Origin: Cupriavidus pauculus
GTDB lineage: Bacteria > Pseudomonadota > Gammaproteobacteria > Burkholderiales > Burkholderiaceae
DNA length: 64,000 nt
Assembly: GCF_003854935.1 (NCBI RefSeq)
Contig: NZ_CP033969.1
Location: 124,001-188,000, forward strand
Direction: 5' to 3'
Shown here: positions 35,674-45,881 of the stretch, piece by piece
How positions within the stretch are numbered: position 1 is the stretch's first letter
How the letters are laid out: every line of letters begins with the position of its first letter
The notes under the pieces: generated by a model
What the model saw: only the letters and a program-made list of their open reading frames with translations
What the model was told of the DNA's origin: nothing
Database searches by the model: none
Position numbers and translations under genes: made by a program

Positions 35674-37561
35674 ATGATTTTGTCCCCCTCCGACGGTCTC
35701 CAGGCGTCTCCGGCCACGTCCGCGTGGCGCCGCGCCGCGCCCCTCATCGCCCTGCTGATGCTGGCCGTGCTGGTGGCGGTGGCCGGCTGGCTGGGCTACC
35801 GCTACACCTACGACGCCGCGCTGGCCCGCCAGGCTGAGCGCGGCCAGGTGCAGATGCGCCTGTACGCGCAGGCGCTGGAGAGCGAACTGGCGCGCTACGA
35901 CTACGTGCCGAGCCTGCTGTCGCTGGACGCCCGCATCGACGCGCTGCTGCGCCAGCCGGCGTCCGCCACGCGCGTAGCCGATGCCAACGCCTACCTGGCC
36001 GCGCTGAACGGCCGCGCCGGCACGCGGGTCATCTACCTGCTCGACGCCCGCGGCAAGGTGCTGGCCACCAGCAACTACCAGCGCCCGGACAGCTACCTGG
36101 GCGAGGACCTGAGCTTCCGGCCCTACTTCCGCGCCGCCATCGAGGGCCAGCTTGGCCGCTTCTACGGCGTGGGCACCACGCGCAGCGAATCGGGCTACTA
36201 CCTGTCGGCGCCGCTGGGCGACCGCGACCGCCCGGTGGGCGTGGCCGTGGTCAAGATCGGCCTGGAGCCGCTGGAAAACCGCTGGCAGGGCAACGACAGC
36301 CAGATGCTGCTGGCCGACGAGAACGGCGTGGTGATCCTGGCGTCCGACCCGTCGTGGAAGCTGGCCGCGCTGCGGCCGCTCAGCAGCGACCAGCGCAGCC
36401 GGCTGGACCGCAGCCTGCAGTACAACCGCGCGCCGCTGCCGCAACTGGCGCTGACCACCGTGCGGCCGCTGGCCAACGGCCCCGCGCAGGGCGGCGACGC
36501 GCTGGTGCGGCTGCGCCAGGGTCCGCCGATGCTGGCCCAGCACCTGGCGCTGCCAGGCACCGACTGGGACCTGACGCTGCTGACCAATACGTCGCAGGCG
36601 CGCGTGGCGGCGCTGAACAGTGCCGCGCTGGCCGGCGTGCTCACCGCCTTCGTGCTGCTGCTGGGCGCCGCGTGGAACGTGCGGCGGCGGATCATCGGCG
36701 AACGGCTGGCCGCGCGCGCCGCGCTGGAGGCCGCCAACAGCGAACTGGAACGCAAGGTGGCCGAGCGCACCGCCGATCTTTCCGCCACCAACCAGCAACT
36801 GCAGGCCGAAGTGGCCGAACGCATCCGCACGGAGGCCAACCTGCGCCAGGCGCAGGACGGGCTGCTGCAGGCCGGCAAGCTCGCCGCGGTGGGCCAGATG
36901 TCGGCCGGCATCGCGCACGAACTGAACCAGCCGCTGGCCGCGCTGCGCACGCTGTCCGGCAACGCGGGCAAGTTCATCGCGCACGGCGACTACGCCACCG
37001 CGCAGGGCAACCTTGAACGGATCATCAGCCTGGTCGAGCGCATGGGCCGCATTACCGGCGCGCTGAAGTCGTTCGCGCGCAACCCGGCGCCGGCGCAGCG
37101 CCAGTCGGCCCGGCTGGTCGAGGCCGTGGACAACGCGCTGTTCCTGCTGGAAACGCGCGTGGCGGCCGTGGCGCCGCGCATCGAGCGCGACATCGACCCG
37201 CACCTGGCCGTGGCCTGCGACCCGAACCGGCTGGAGCAGGTGCTGGTGAACCTGATCGGCAACGCGCTGGACGCGATGAAGGACAGCGCCAGCCCGGCGC
37301 TGTGGCTGCATGCGTATGCGTCGGGCGGCATGGTCCACCTGACCGTGCGCGACAACGGCCCGGGACTGTCCGAGGCGGCGTTCGCCAAACTGTTCGAGCC
37401 GTTCTTCACGACCAAGCCGGCTGGCGAGGGTCTGGGGCTGGGGCTGACGCTGTCGGCCGGCATCCTGAGCGAGAACGGCGGCGCGCTGACCGCCAGCAAT
37501 CATCCCGACGGCGGCGCCTGCTTCACGGTGGCGCTGCCGCACGCACGCGAGGAGCGCCGCC

Positions 37562-37572
<11 letters not shown>
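35674..37572 (+). CDS. Sensor histidine kinase, DctB/AauS type
   Basis: 632 residues: helix 1 at about 24-44, a periplasmic double-PAS sensor (about 45-305) of the DctB kind, helix 2 at about 310-332, a short coiled-coil linker, then HisKA with phospho-His near residue 415 (GIAHELNQPLAAL) and HATPase_c with N box (VLVNLIGNALDAM), G1 DNGPGLS and G2 GEGLGLGLTLS. It phosphorylates the adjacent sigma-54 activator. It overlaps that gene by 11 bases, so the two are translationally coupled. Ligand is probably the symporter substrate. Confidence 0.94.
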
Positions 37573-38929
<1,357 letters not shown>

Positions 38930-39449
38930 TCTGCGGAGTGATGATGGGCACGCGCCACGTGTGCAAGTGCAATACCCCGCATGCAAATGTGTCAAATGTA
39001 TATGACGCGGGAACCGGCACGCGAGGCGCAGGGTCTGTGATCGGGTACGAGACGCGGGCGGCATTCATGTCGGGCGTCATGGAACAAGTCGGACAGAGGG
39101 CGCCCGTTGTCTACCGAATCGCATCGATGTTCGTTAAACAACAAAAGTGTGACGCCAATCATTGCTTTCCCTCTGGCAACGAATCATCTTGAAGCCATAC
39201 TATTGGCATTCGGCAAGCGGGGAGTCTGTGGGAGGCCCGCCGAGCCGGAAGCAGCAAGCGGGCACGGCAACCTGAAGCCGTTGCTACGTCAACGCACAAC
39301 AAAGCAACAAAGACCGGCCGGGGAGCGGGTCGCAAGCATCAGGGTCAGGAAAAACAGCAGCCCGGTCAATGACCGACGTGGCGTGTCCGAGGACGCCCGT
39401 GCAGTACGCCAGTCGTGCTGTGCTGCTGAACGACACTACGGGTGATTGG
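38930..39449. other. Intergenic region before the HTH/pseudo-receiver gene
   Basis: 520 bases, noticeably more AT-rich than its surroundings at about 39110-39200. No gene is supported. Possible promoter elements for the next gene (TACTAT at 39198-39203) lack a good -35. An in-frame earlier start for the next gene exists at 39369. Confidence 0.5.
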
Positions 39450-40049
39450 ATGAAACTGGATCCAGAACTGGCTGAAAAGCCATACTACAGCACGCGAACC
39501 GCGGCAAAACTGCTCAACGTATCGCTCGGCACCGTGCAGAAAATGGTGGAACGCGGCGAACTTGGCGCGTGGAAGACCAATGGCGGCCACCGTCGCATCC
39601 ACAAGGAGACCGTGCACCGGCTGCTGGCTGACCGCGCCATCCCGGACACCGCCGTCGAGCACAACCTCGACCTCGTGGTCTTCCATCCCAACCATACCGA
39701 GGCACAGCGCATCAGCGCGCAACTGGGCAAGTGGTCCCTGCCGCTGAAGACGCAGGTGCTGGAAGACGTGGTGGACACCGTCATCACGTCGGTCGACGCC
39801 CGCCCCCGCGTGGTGCTGTACTACGTGGAGGAACTCAACGACGCCGAATCGGCCACGATCGAGAAGCTGCAGAACTTCTTTGCCCGCCAGCGCGTGATCT
39901 TTGCGGTGATTACCAACCGCCAGGCCTACGACGGCGTGGCCGATGCCCTGCAGCAGTGGGGGATCATGGTGTTCCTGAAGACGCCATCGCTGGAGGAGAT
40001 CAAGGGCTTCCTGCGCGCCCAGTTGATGATGGGACGCGGCGGCGCTTAA
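39450..40049 (+). CDS. Helix-turn-helix protein with a receiver-like domain lacking an obvious phospho-acceptor
   Basis: 199 residues. An excisionase/MerR-type winged helix is clear at about 9-55: YYSTRTAAKLLNVSLGTVQK, then WKTNGGHRRI. From about residue 68 to the end there is an alternating beta/alpha pattern like a CheY receiver (LDLVVFHPN..., RPRVVLYYVEEL..., VIFAVITN..., VFLKTPSLEEIKGF), with a Lys-Thr-Pro near the usual Lys-Pro place. The usual DD pair and acceptor Asp are replaced (HPN, YY), so it is probably not phosphorylated. Family function not known to me. The ATG at 39450 fits the HTH start; 39369 is the alternative. Confidence 0.8.
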   Translation: MKLDPELAEKPYYSTRTAAKLLNVSLGTVQKMVERGELGAWKTNGGHRRIHKETVHRLLADRAIPDTAVEHNLDLVVFHPNHTEAQRISAQLGKWSLPLKTQVLEDVVDTVITSVDARPRVVLYYVEELNDAESATIEKLQNFFARQRVIFAVITNRQAYDGVADALQQWGIMVFLKTPSLEEIKGFLRAQLMMGRGGA

Positions 40050-40073
40050 TGTTTCGTTAATGTCTGATATTGG

Positions 40074-40106
40074 AACGGCCCGGCACTTGTCCGGGCCGTT
40101 TTTTTT
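40074..40106 (+). terminator. Terminator after the HTH gene
   Basis: Stem AACGGCCCGG / CCGGGCCGTT with loop CACTTGT and a run of eight T, 25 bases after the stop codon. Confidence 0.93.
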
Positions 40107-40117
40107 GGGGTGAGGCA

Positions 40118-41221
40118 TCAGGTCGGGGCGGCCTCGACCTGCACCACCGCCTCGGCGGGTGACCCTATCATCCACCCATACAGGTCACGCGGGTCGGGCG
40201 GCATAGCCACCAGCTCGACGTCGCGGCCGGCGTGGTGCGCCTGTGCGGCCGCGTGCAGCCAGCGCAGCGCCGCGTAGTCTTCCAGCGCAAAGCCGACCGA
40301 ATCGAACACCGTCACCTCGTCGGCGCTGGCGCGCCCCGGCGCCCGGCCGGCCAGCACTTCCCAGAGCTCACTGACCGGGGCCTCGGGCCATTGCTGGATC
40401 TCGCCCTCGATGCGCGACTGCGGCGCGTACTCGACCACGATGCGCGCCTGCCGCAGGATATCGACGTGCAGTTCGGTCTTGCCCGGGCAGTCGCCGCCTA
40501 CCGCGTTCAGGTGCATGCCGGGCCGGACCATGTCCGGCGTGAGGATCGTGGCGCGCGTCTTGTCGGCCGTGACCGTGGTGACGATGTCGGCCCCGGCCAG
40601 CGCCTCGCGCACCGACCGCGCCGGCACGATGGCCAGCCCCGGCACGTCCGCAAGGTTGTGCATGAGCCGCGCGGTGGCGGCCGGGTCGATGTCGAACGCG
40701 TGGATCGTGGTGATGCCAGCCATCGCATGAAACGCCAGCGCCTGGAATTCGGCCTGGGCGCCGTTGCCGATCAGCGCCATGGTGTGCGCCCCGCCGCGCG
40801 CCATCGCCTGCGCGGCCAGCGCCGACGTGGCCGCCGTGCGCAGCGCTGTGGCCAGCGTCAGGTCGGCCAGCAGCAGCGGAAAGCCGGTGCGCACCTCGGC
40901 CAGCATCCCGCAGGCCATGACCGTCGGCAGCGCCAGCCGCGCGTTACGGGGATGGCCGTTGACGTACTTGAACGCGAAGTGGTGGCCGTCGCTGACGGGC
41001 ATCAGCTCGATCACCCCCACGGGCGAATGGCTGGCCAGCCGCGCCGATTTTTCGAAGTCGGCCCAGCGCAGGAAGTCCTCGCAGACGCAATCGGCCACGG
41101 CCACGATGGCCTGCCGCACGCCGATGCCGCGCACCAGCCCGGCCACGTCACCCGCATCCAGGAAGCGCGTGCGGCGCGCGCCGGGCGAGGCGTGCTTCAC
41201 GGCGGCGTTCGTCGAAGTCAT
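40118..41221 (-). CDS. Ornithine cyclodeaminase
   Basis: 367-residue enzyme of the OCD/mu-crystallin family, converting L-ornithine to L-proline and ammonia with bound NAD. The NAD site is visible (ALIGNGAQAEFQALAF, about 150-165), as are HHFAFKYVNGHP (substrate lysine region) and AVGGDCPGKTELHVDIL with the catalytic Asp. It follows the arginine dihydrolase-like gene by 13 bases. Together they would turn arginine into proline. Length is typical of proteobacterial OCD. Confidence 0.93.
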   Translation of the reverse strand: MTSTNAAVKHASPGARRTRFLDAGDVAGLVRGIGVRQAIVAVADCVCEDFLRWADFEKSARLASHSPVGVIELMPVSDGHHFAFKYVNGHPRNARLALPTVMACGMLAEVRTGFPLLLADLTLATALRTAATSALAAQAMARGGAHTMALIGNGAQAEFQALAFHAMAGITTIHAFDIDPAATARLMHNLADVPGLAIVPARSVREALAGADIVTTVTADKTRATILTPDMVRPGMHLNAVGGDCPGKTELHVDILRQARIVVEYAPQSRIEGEIQQWPEAPVSELWEVLAGRAPGRASADEVTVFDSVGFALEDYAALRWLHAAAQAHHAGRDVELVAMPPDPRDLYGWMIGSPAEAVVQVEAAPT

Positions 41222-41234
41222 GGCGCCCCTCCCC

Positions 41235-42113
41235 TCAGGCTGCCGCGGCGCGCCGCACGGGCGTGCTGGCGCGGTCCAGCCGCAGCGTCATGCAATAGGC
41301 GCCGCCGCCCGACATCATGTACGGCGACAGGTCCACCTCATGCAGCCGATAGCCGCGCCGGCCCAGTTCATGGCGCAAATGCGATGTGGTGCGCGTCATC
41401 ACCACGTGGTCGTCCAGATTGACCGCGTTGACGCTGAAGTGGCGCAGGTCGTCCTCGGTGGCCTCGATGCGCTGCGCCACCGGCACGCGGGCGCGCAACG
41501 CACCGAGCGCGGCGTCGGTGAACGCCGGCGGGTAGTACAGCACCTCGCCGCCGGACAGCGGGCAGAAGCAGACATCGAGGTGATAGCTCTGCTCGGTGGC
41601 CAGTTCCAGCGCCACCACTTCCTGGCCAAACTGGCGCGCCATCGCGCTGGCCGCCTCGTGCGACGAGCGCGGGCCGAAGCCGGCCCAGAAATGGCCGCGC
41701 CGCGCATCCCAGATACAGTCGCCCGCGCCTTCCTGGTAGCAGCCCTCGGGCAGCCGTTCCACCGTATCGATCAGGCCGCGTTCGCGGAGCTGCGCGAAGA
41801 TCGCCGCGAACGGCTGTTCCTCGCCGCGCCGCTGCGGATGCCGAAAGCGCGCCAGCACGGCCTTGCCGTCGAGCACCACGGCCGCGTTGGCCGGGAACAC
41901 CATGTCGGGCTGGCCCGGCGCGCCGTCGGCCACTTCGACGGCAAACCCGGCGCGGTCCAGCGCGTCGCGCAGCGCATTGAACGCGGCCAGCGCGCGGCGG
42001 TGCATGCCGCTGGGGTCGCGGGCCCATGCCGCGGGGTCCATCCACGGATTGATGGCGTAGGAAACGTCGTAGAACGTAGGGGCAACCAGCAGGATGGTCG
42101 GACGGTCGAGCAC
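41235..42113 (-). CDS. Guanidino-group hydrolase, arginine dihydrolase/DDAH-like
   Basis: 292-residue member of the amidinotransferase (pentein) superfamily. Landmarks are FYDVSYAINPWMDP at the N-terminus, PDMVFPANAAVVLDG, FRHPQRRGEEQPF, YQEGAGDCIWD, the His in YHLDVCFCPL, and a catalytic Cys near the C-terminus in GGGAYCMTLRLD. The NPWMDP and EGAGD patterns recall the arginine dihydrolase domain of cyanobacterial AgrE/ArgZ, which makes ornithine from arginine. Dimethylarginine hydrolase or citrulline hydrolase are alternatives. Encoded with ornithine cyclodeaminase and an Lrp-type regulator. Confidence 0.85.
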   Translation of the reverse strand: MLDRPTILLVAPTFYDVSYAINPWMDPAAWARDPSGMHRRALAAFNALRDALDRAGFAVEVADGAPGQPDMVFPANAAVVLDGKAVLARFRHPQRRGEEQPFAAIFAQLRERGLIDTVERLPEGCYQEGAGDCIWDARRGHFWAGFGPRSSHEAASAMARQFGQEVVALELATEQSYHLDVCFCPLSGGEVLYYPPAFTDAALGALRARVPVAQRIEATEDDLRHFSVNAVNLDDHVVMTRTTSHLRHELGRRGYRLHEVDLSPYMMSGGGAYCMTLRLDRASTPVRRAAAA

Positions 42114-42208
42114 GGCAGTCTCCTTGTCAGCGGCGCCCGGCGTGTCGGGCGTCCCTGATATGGATTGTGGGTCGCGTGCGCGTCAGCGAACAGTCAACAA
42201 ACTGGACA

Positions 42209-42232
42209 AATTGCTATGGACGTCTAACAATT
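42209..42232. promoter_or_regulatory. Candidate Lrp/AsnC operator
   Basis: Inverted repeat AATTG-N14-CAATT in the only AT-rich part of the divergent region between the arginine module and its Lrp-type regulator. Spacing fits a dimer site; identity is inferred from position. Confidence 0.4.
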
Positions 42233-42288
42233 CGCCAGACTTCGCTGGCGATATGCAACGCCGGCCGTACCGCACCAGGGAGCGCGCC

Positions 42289-42711
42289 ATGGATGCCACC
42301 GATCGACAACTGCTGGGACTGCTGCGCGACAACGCGCGCACGCCGGTGACGGCGCTGGCCAAGGCGCTGCGCGTGTCGCGCGCCACGGTGCAGAACCGCA
42401 TCGAGAAACTGGAGAAGGAAGGCCAGATCGTCGGCTACACGGTGCGGCTCAAGCCCGAGGCCGAGCCGCATCGCATCCGCGCGTGGATGACGGTGGCCGT
42501 GGAAGGCAACAAGGCGCGCCAGGTGCTGCAGGCGTTGCGCGGCGACCCGAACGTGCAGACGCTGCACACGACCAACGGCCGCTGGGACATCATCGCCGAG
42601 TTGCGCGCCGATACGCTGGAGCAGTTCGACCGGACGCTCGACCGCATCCGGCTCGTCGATGGCATTTCCGCCACCGAGACCAGCATCCTGCTGTCGAGCT
42701 ACAAGCTCTGA
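42289..42711 (+). CDS. Lrp/AsnC family regulator
   Basis: 140 residues. N-terminal winged HTH (MDATDRQLLGLLRDNARTPV, ALRVSRATVQNRIEKLEKEG) followed by the RAM effector domain (about 65-140: AWMTVAVEGNKARQVLQAL, TTNGRWDIIAELRADTLEQF). It is divergent from the arginine/ornithine genes and likely controls them with an amino acid effector. GGGAG precedes the ATG at 42289; an earlier in-frame ATG at 42253 is possible. Its end overlaps the convergent clc gene by 13 bases. Confidence 0.92.
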   Translation: MDATDRQLLGLLRDNARTPVTALAKALRVSRATVQNRIEKLEKEGQIVGYTVRLKPEAEPHRIRAWMTVAVEGNKARQVLQALRGDPNVQTLHTTNGRWDIIAELRADTLEQFDRTLDRIRLVDGISATETSILLSSYKL

Positions 42712-44507
42712 CCGGCGACGGCCTGCGGCCGGCCGCGCAGCCGCTCGCGGTGCGTTTCCTCGTGCAGCGCGTGTTCGCTGGGCGACAGCAGGTCGCGCAG
42801 CGAGACGATGCCGACCGGCCGCATCGTTTCCAGGCTGTCGACCACGGGCAGGCGCGCCACGCTCAGCGCCGCCATGCGCCCGGCCGCGGCCCGGCCGGTC
42901 TGTGATGCCAGCAGCACGGGCGGCGTGCCGGGGTCGCCATCGCCCTGCCCGGCCACAAGGTCGCCGCAGCGCAGGCCGGTGTCGTGACCGGCACAAGCTG
43001 CCTCGATGGCGCTGCGATGCAGCATCCCCACCACGCGGCCCTGCGCCACCACCGGGTAGGCGCGATGCGCGGCATGCGGGCCGAAATGGCGGGCCAGCGC
43101 ATCGGCCACCGGCAGGTCGGCATCCAGCGTCACCACATCGCGCGTCATCAGGTCTTCCACGTGCGTCCGTTCCAGCGGATCGACACCGTACTCGCGGTAG
43201 ATGTGCAGCCCGCGCCGTGCGATCTTCTCGGTCATGATGCCGCGCTTCATCGTCAGCACCGAGAACCCGTAGGCCACGGCCGTGGTCAGCAGCAGCGGCA
43301 GCAGCGCCTCGCTGTCGTGGGTCAGGCCGAACGCGAACACGATGGCCGTCAGCGGCGCGCCCAGCACGCTGCCCAGCACGCCGGCCATGCAGACCAGCGC
43401 CCACAGCGCCGGCGATCCGCCCGGCAGCAGCGGGGCCAGCACCACGCCCAGCCCGGCGCCGAGCATCAACAGCGGCGCCAGCACGCCGCCCGACGTGCCC
43501 GAGCCCAGCGCGGCAATCCAGATCACCGCCTTGACCGCCAGCAGCGCCACGGCCACCTCCAGCGCCAGCCGGTTGTTGAGCAGGTCGCCGATCACGTCGT
43601 AGCCCACGCCCAGCGCGCGCGGCTCGAAGTACCCGCCGATGCCGACCACCAGGCCGCCGATGGCCGGCCACCACATCCAGTGCAGCGGCAGCCGGGCAAA
43701 GGCATCCTCGGTGCGATAGAGCGCCAGCGTCAGCCCCGCGCCCAGCACGCCGCACAGCAGCCCGGCGAACACGCAGGACCCCAGCGCCACGGTGCCGGCC
43801 GGCACGGTGTGCAGTGGAAACAGCGGGCCGGCCTCGAACAGGAACGGCCGCAGGAAGCCGGCCACCGCGCAGGCCAGCGCCACCGGCAGCAGGCTGCGCG
43901 GGCGCAGTTCGAACAGCAGCAGTTCCACGGCCAGCAGCACCGCCGCCACCGGCGTGCCGAAGATCGCCGTCATGCCCGCGCACGCGCCGGCCACCAGCAG
44001 CGTCTTGCGCTCGGCGGCGGTCAGGTGCAGGTACTGGGCCAGCAGCGACGCGATGGACCCGCCGGTCATGATGATCGGCCCCTCGGCGCCGAACGGCCCA
44101 CCGCTGCCAATCACGATGCCCGACGACAGCGGCTTGAGCACCGCCACCTTGGGCGACATCCGGCTCTTGCCGAACAGCACGGCCTCGATGGCCTCGGGGA
44201 TGCCATGGCCGCGGATCTTGTCGCTGCCGTAGCGCGCCATCAGCCCCACGATCAGCCCGCCGATGGCCGGCACGGCAATCACCCACGGCCCCAGCGCATG
44301 GTGCGCCGGCGAGCGCTCGGCAAACGACAGCGTCTGGAAGAAGAACAGGTTGGTGAAGAAGCGGATCAGGTTCACGAGCACGAACGCCGCGCCGGTGCTG
44401 ACCGCGCCGATCAGCAGCGCGATGCCGGCCAGCATGGGCAGGCGGCCGTTGACGGCGTAATCGCGCTTGGGGGAATGGTGCGATGCGGGATGACTGGACA
44501 TGGACAT
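42699..44507 (-). CDS. CLC chloride channel/transporter with CBS domains
   Basis: 602 residues. The CLC core has many helices and the ion-path signatures GSDKIRGHGIPEAI, SGGPFGAEGPIIMTGG (gating Glu in AEGP) and GSGTSGGVLAPLLMLGAGLG. After about residue 455 there are two CBS domains (VEDLMTRDVVTLDADLPVADAL and PVGIVSLRDLL). CBS domains in bacterial CLC proteins regulate gating, often by nucleotides. It is divergent from the HPP-CBS gene; a shared regulatory element may lie between them. Confidence 0.93.
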   Translation of the reverse strand: MSMSSHPASHHSPKRDYAVNGRLPMLAGIALLIGAVSTGAAFVLVNLIRFFTNLFFFQTLSFAERSPAHHALGPWVIAVPAIGGLIVGLMARYGSDKIRGHGIPEAIEAVLFGKSRMSPKVAVLKPLSSGIVIGSGGPFGAEGPIIMTGGSIASLLAQYLHLTAAERKTLLVAGACAGMTAIFGTPVAAVLLAVELLLFELRPRSLLPVALACAVAGFLRPFLFEAGPLFPLHTVPAGTVALGSCVFAGLLCGVLGAGLTLALYRTEDAFARLPLHWMWWPAIGGLVVGIGGYFEPRALGVGYDVIGDLLNNRLALEVAVALLAVKAVIWIAALGSGTSGGVLAPLLMLGAGLGVVLAPLLPGGSPALWALVCMAGVLGSVLGAPLTAIVFAFGLTHDSEALLPLLLTTAVAYGFSVLTMKRGIMTEKIARRGLHIYREYGVDPLERTHVEDLMTRDVVTLDADLPVADALARHFGPHAAHRAYPVVAQGRVVGMLHRSAIEAACAGHDTGLRCGDLVAGQGDGDPGTPPVLLASQTGRAAAGRMAALSVARLPVVDSLETMRPVGIVSLRDLLSPSEHALHEETHRERLRGRPQAVAGQSL

Positions 44508-44554
44508 GGGGCGGGGCGAGTGGGATCATGCGCGGGTACGCAGCCGCCGAAATA

Positions 44555-44569
44555 TATCATGCTGTGATA
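44555..44569. promoter_or_regulatory. Palindrome between the clc and HPP genes
   Basis: TATCA-TGCTG-TGATA in an AT-rich patch of the divergent intergenic region. This could be a shared operator for both CBS-containing transport genes. No family match claimed. Confidence 0.35.
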
Positions 44570-44633
44570 CATTCACGAGTCCGGCCAATGCGCCGTGGCG
44601 CCCCCGACACTTCTAAAGCCGCCCCCGCTTTCG

Positions 44634-45776
44634 ATGCCCGCTGGATTCGACCCGACCTCCTCCGTCGCAGAGGCCCGTGCCTGGCTGCGCACTTTCGTCC
44701 CCATGCCGGTGGCCGCCAGCCGGCACGAGCGCCTCAAGAGCTGTCTTGGCGCACTGCTGGGCCTGGCGATCACCGAATGGATCTGCCGCCAGTTCCTGCT
44801 CGGCTTCAACCCGTGGTTTGTCGCGCCGATGGGTGCGTCGGCCGTGCTGCTGTTCGGCGTGCCGGCCAGTCCGCTGGCGCAGCCGTGGTCGATCATCGGC
44901 GGCAACCTCGTGGCCGCGACCGTCGGGGTGGCCTGCGCGAAGTTCATCCCCGACCCGGGGCTGGCGGCCGGCGTGGCCGTGGCCGGCGCCATCGCGCTGA
45001 TGTTCCAGTTGCGCTGCGTGCACCCGCCCAGCGGCGCGGTGGCGGTGACGGCCGTGTTCGGCGGCCCGGCCGTGCAGGCGTTGGGGTTCGGCTTCGTGGT
45101 GATTCCGGTGGCCATCAACTCGGCGTTGCTGCTGCTGACGGCGCTGGCGTTCAACAACTTCACGCGGCGCCGCTATCCGCACCGGCCGCCCGAGCCGGCG
45201 GCCCAGCATGACACCAGGGATGCGCCGCCCAGCCGCCGCACCGGCTTCACGCGCGCTGACCTGGATGCGGTACTGGCCGCACGCGGCGAATTCCTGGACA
45301 TCGAGGAAGACGATCTGGAAGCCATCCTGGTGGCGGCCGAGCTGCGCGCCTATTCGCGGCGCTTTGGCGGCGCGCGCTGCGTGGACATCATGTCGCGCGA
45401 CGTGATCTCGGTGCGCCCCGGCCAGATGGCCGCCGACGCCGCCGCGCTGCTGGCGCGCCACCGCATCAAGGCGCTGCCCGTGCTGGACCGCCAGCGGCGG
45501 CTGCTGGGCATCCTGACGCAGAGCGATTTCTTCCGCGCCTATCGCGCCAACTCGCGGCGCGTCAACGGCACCGTGCGCGACCTGATGACCCGCAGCGTGA
45601 TCTCGGCCCGCACCGACCAGCCCATCGTCGAGCTGGCGCAGGGCTTCTCCGACGGCGGCCTGCACCACGTGCCCGTGCTGGACGCCGAGCGGCGCGTGGT
45701 GGGCATCGTCACGCAGTCCGACCTCGTGGCCGCGCTGCTGCGCCAGGGCGGCGCCGCGGAGCCGCCCGCCGCCTGA
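44634..45776 (+). CDS. HPP-family membrane protein with CBS pair
   Basis: 380 residues from the ATG at 44634, or 393 from a GTG at 44595; neither has a good ribosome site. The N-terminal HPP domain has four to five helices (about 45-180) with the name-giving HPPSGAVAV and PMGASAVLLFGVP. The C-terminal half has two CBS domains (VDIMSRDVISVRPGQM and VRDLMTRSVISARTDQP). HPP proteins have been linked to nitrite transport in plants and cyanobacteria; the bacterial role is mostly open. Confidence 0.9.
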   Translation: MPAGFDPTSSVAEARAWLRTFVPMPVAASRHERLKSCLGALLGLAITEWICRQFLLGFNPWFVAPMGASAVLLFGVPASPLAQPWSIIGGNLVAATVGVACAKFIPDPGLAAGVAVAGAIALMFQLRCVHPPSGAVAVTAVFGGPAVQALGFGFVVIPVAINSALLLLTALAFNNFTRRRYPHRPPEPAAQHDTRDAPPSRRTGFTRADLDAVLAARGEFLDIEEDDLEAILVAAELRAYSRRFGGARCVDIMSRDVISVRPGQMAADAAALLARHRIKALPVLDRQRRLLGILTQSDFFRAYRANSRRVNGTVRDLMTRSVISARTDQPIVELAQGFSDGGLHHVPVLDAERRVVGIVTQSDLVAALLRQGGAAEPPAA

Positions 45777-45881
45777 CCCGCCGCGCCCGGCCGGACGGGC
45801 AAGGGAAAACCCGGAACGGCAGGCGAATTCCGCTATGCTTACGGCGTTCTTGCCACATGGACGCCGGTCAGGCGCGCGACG

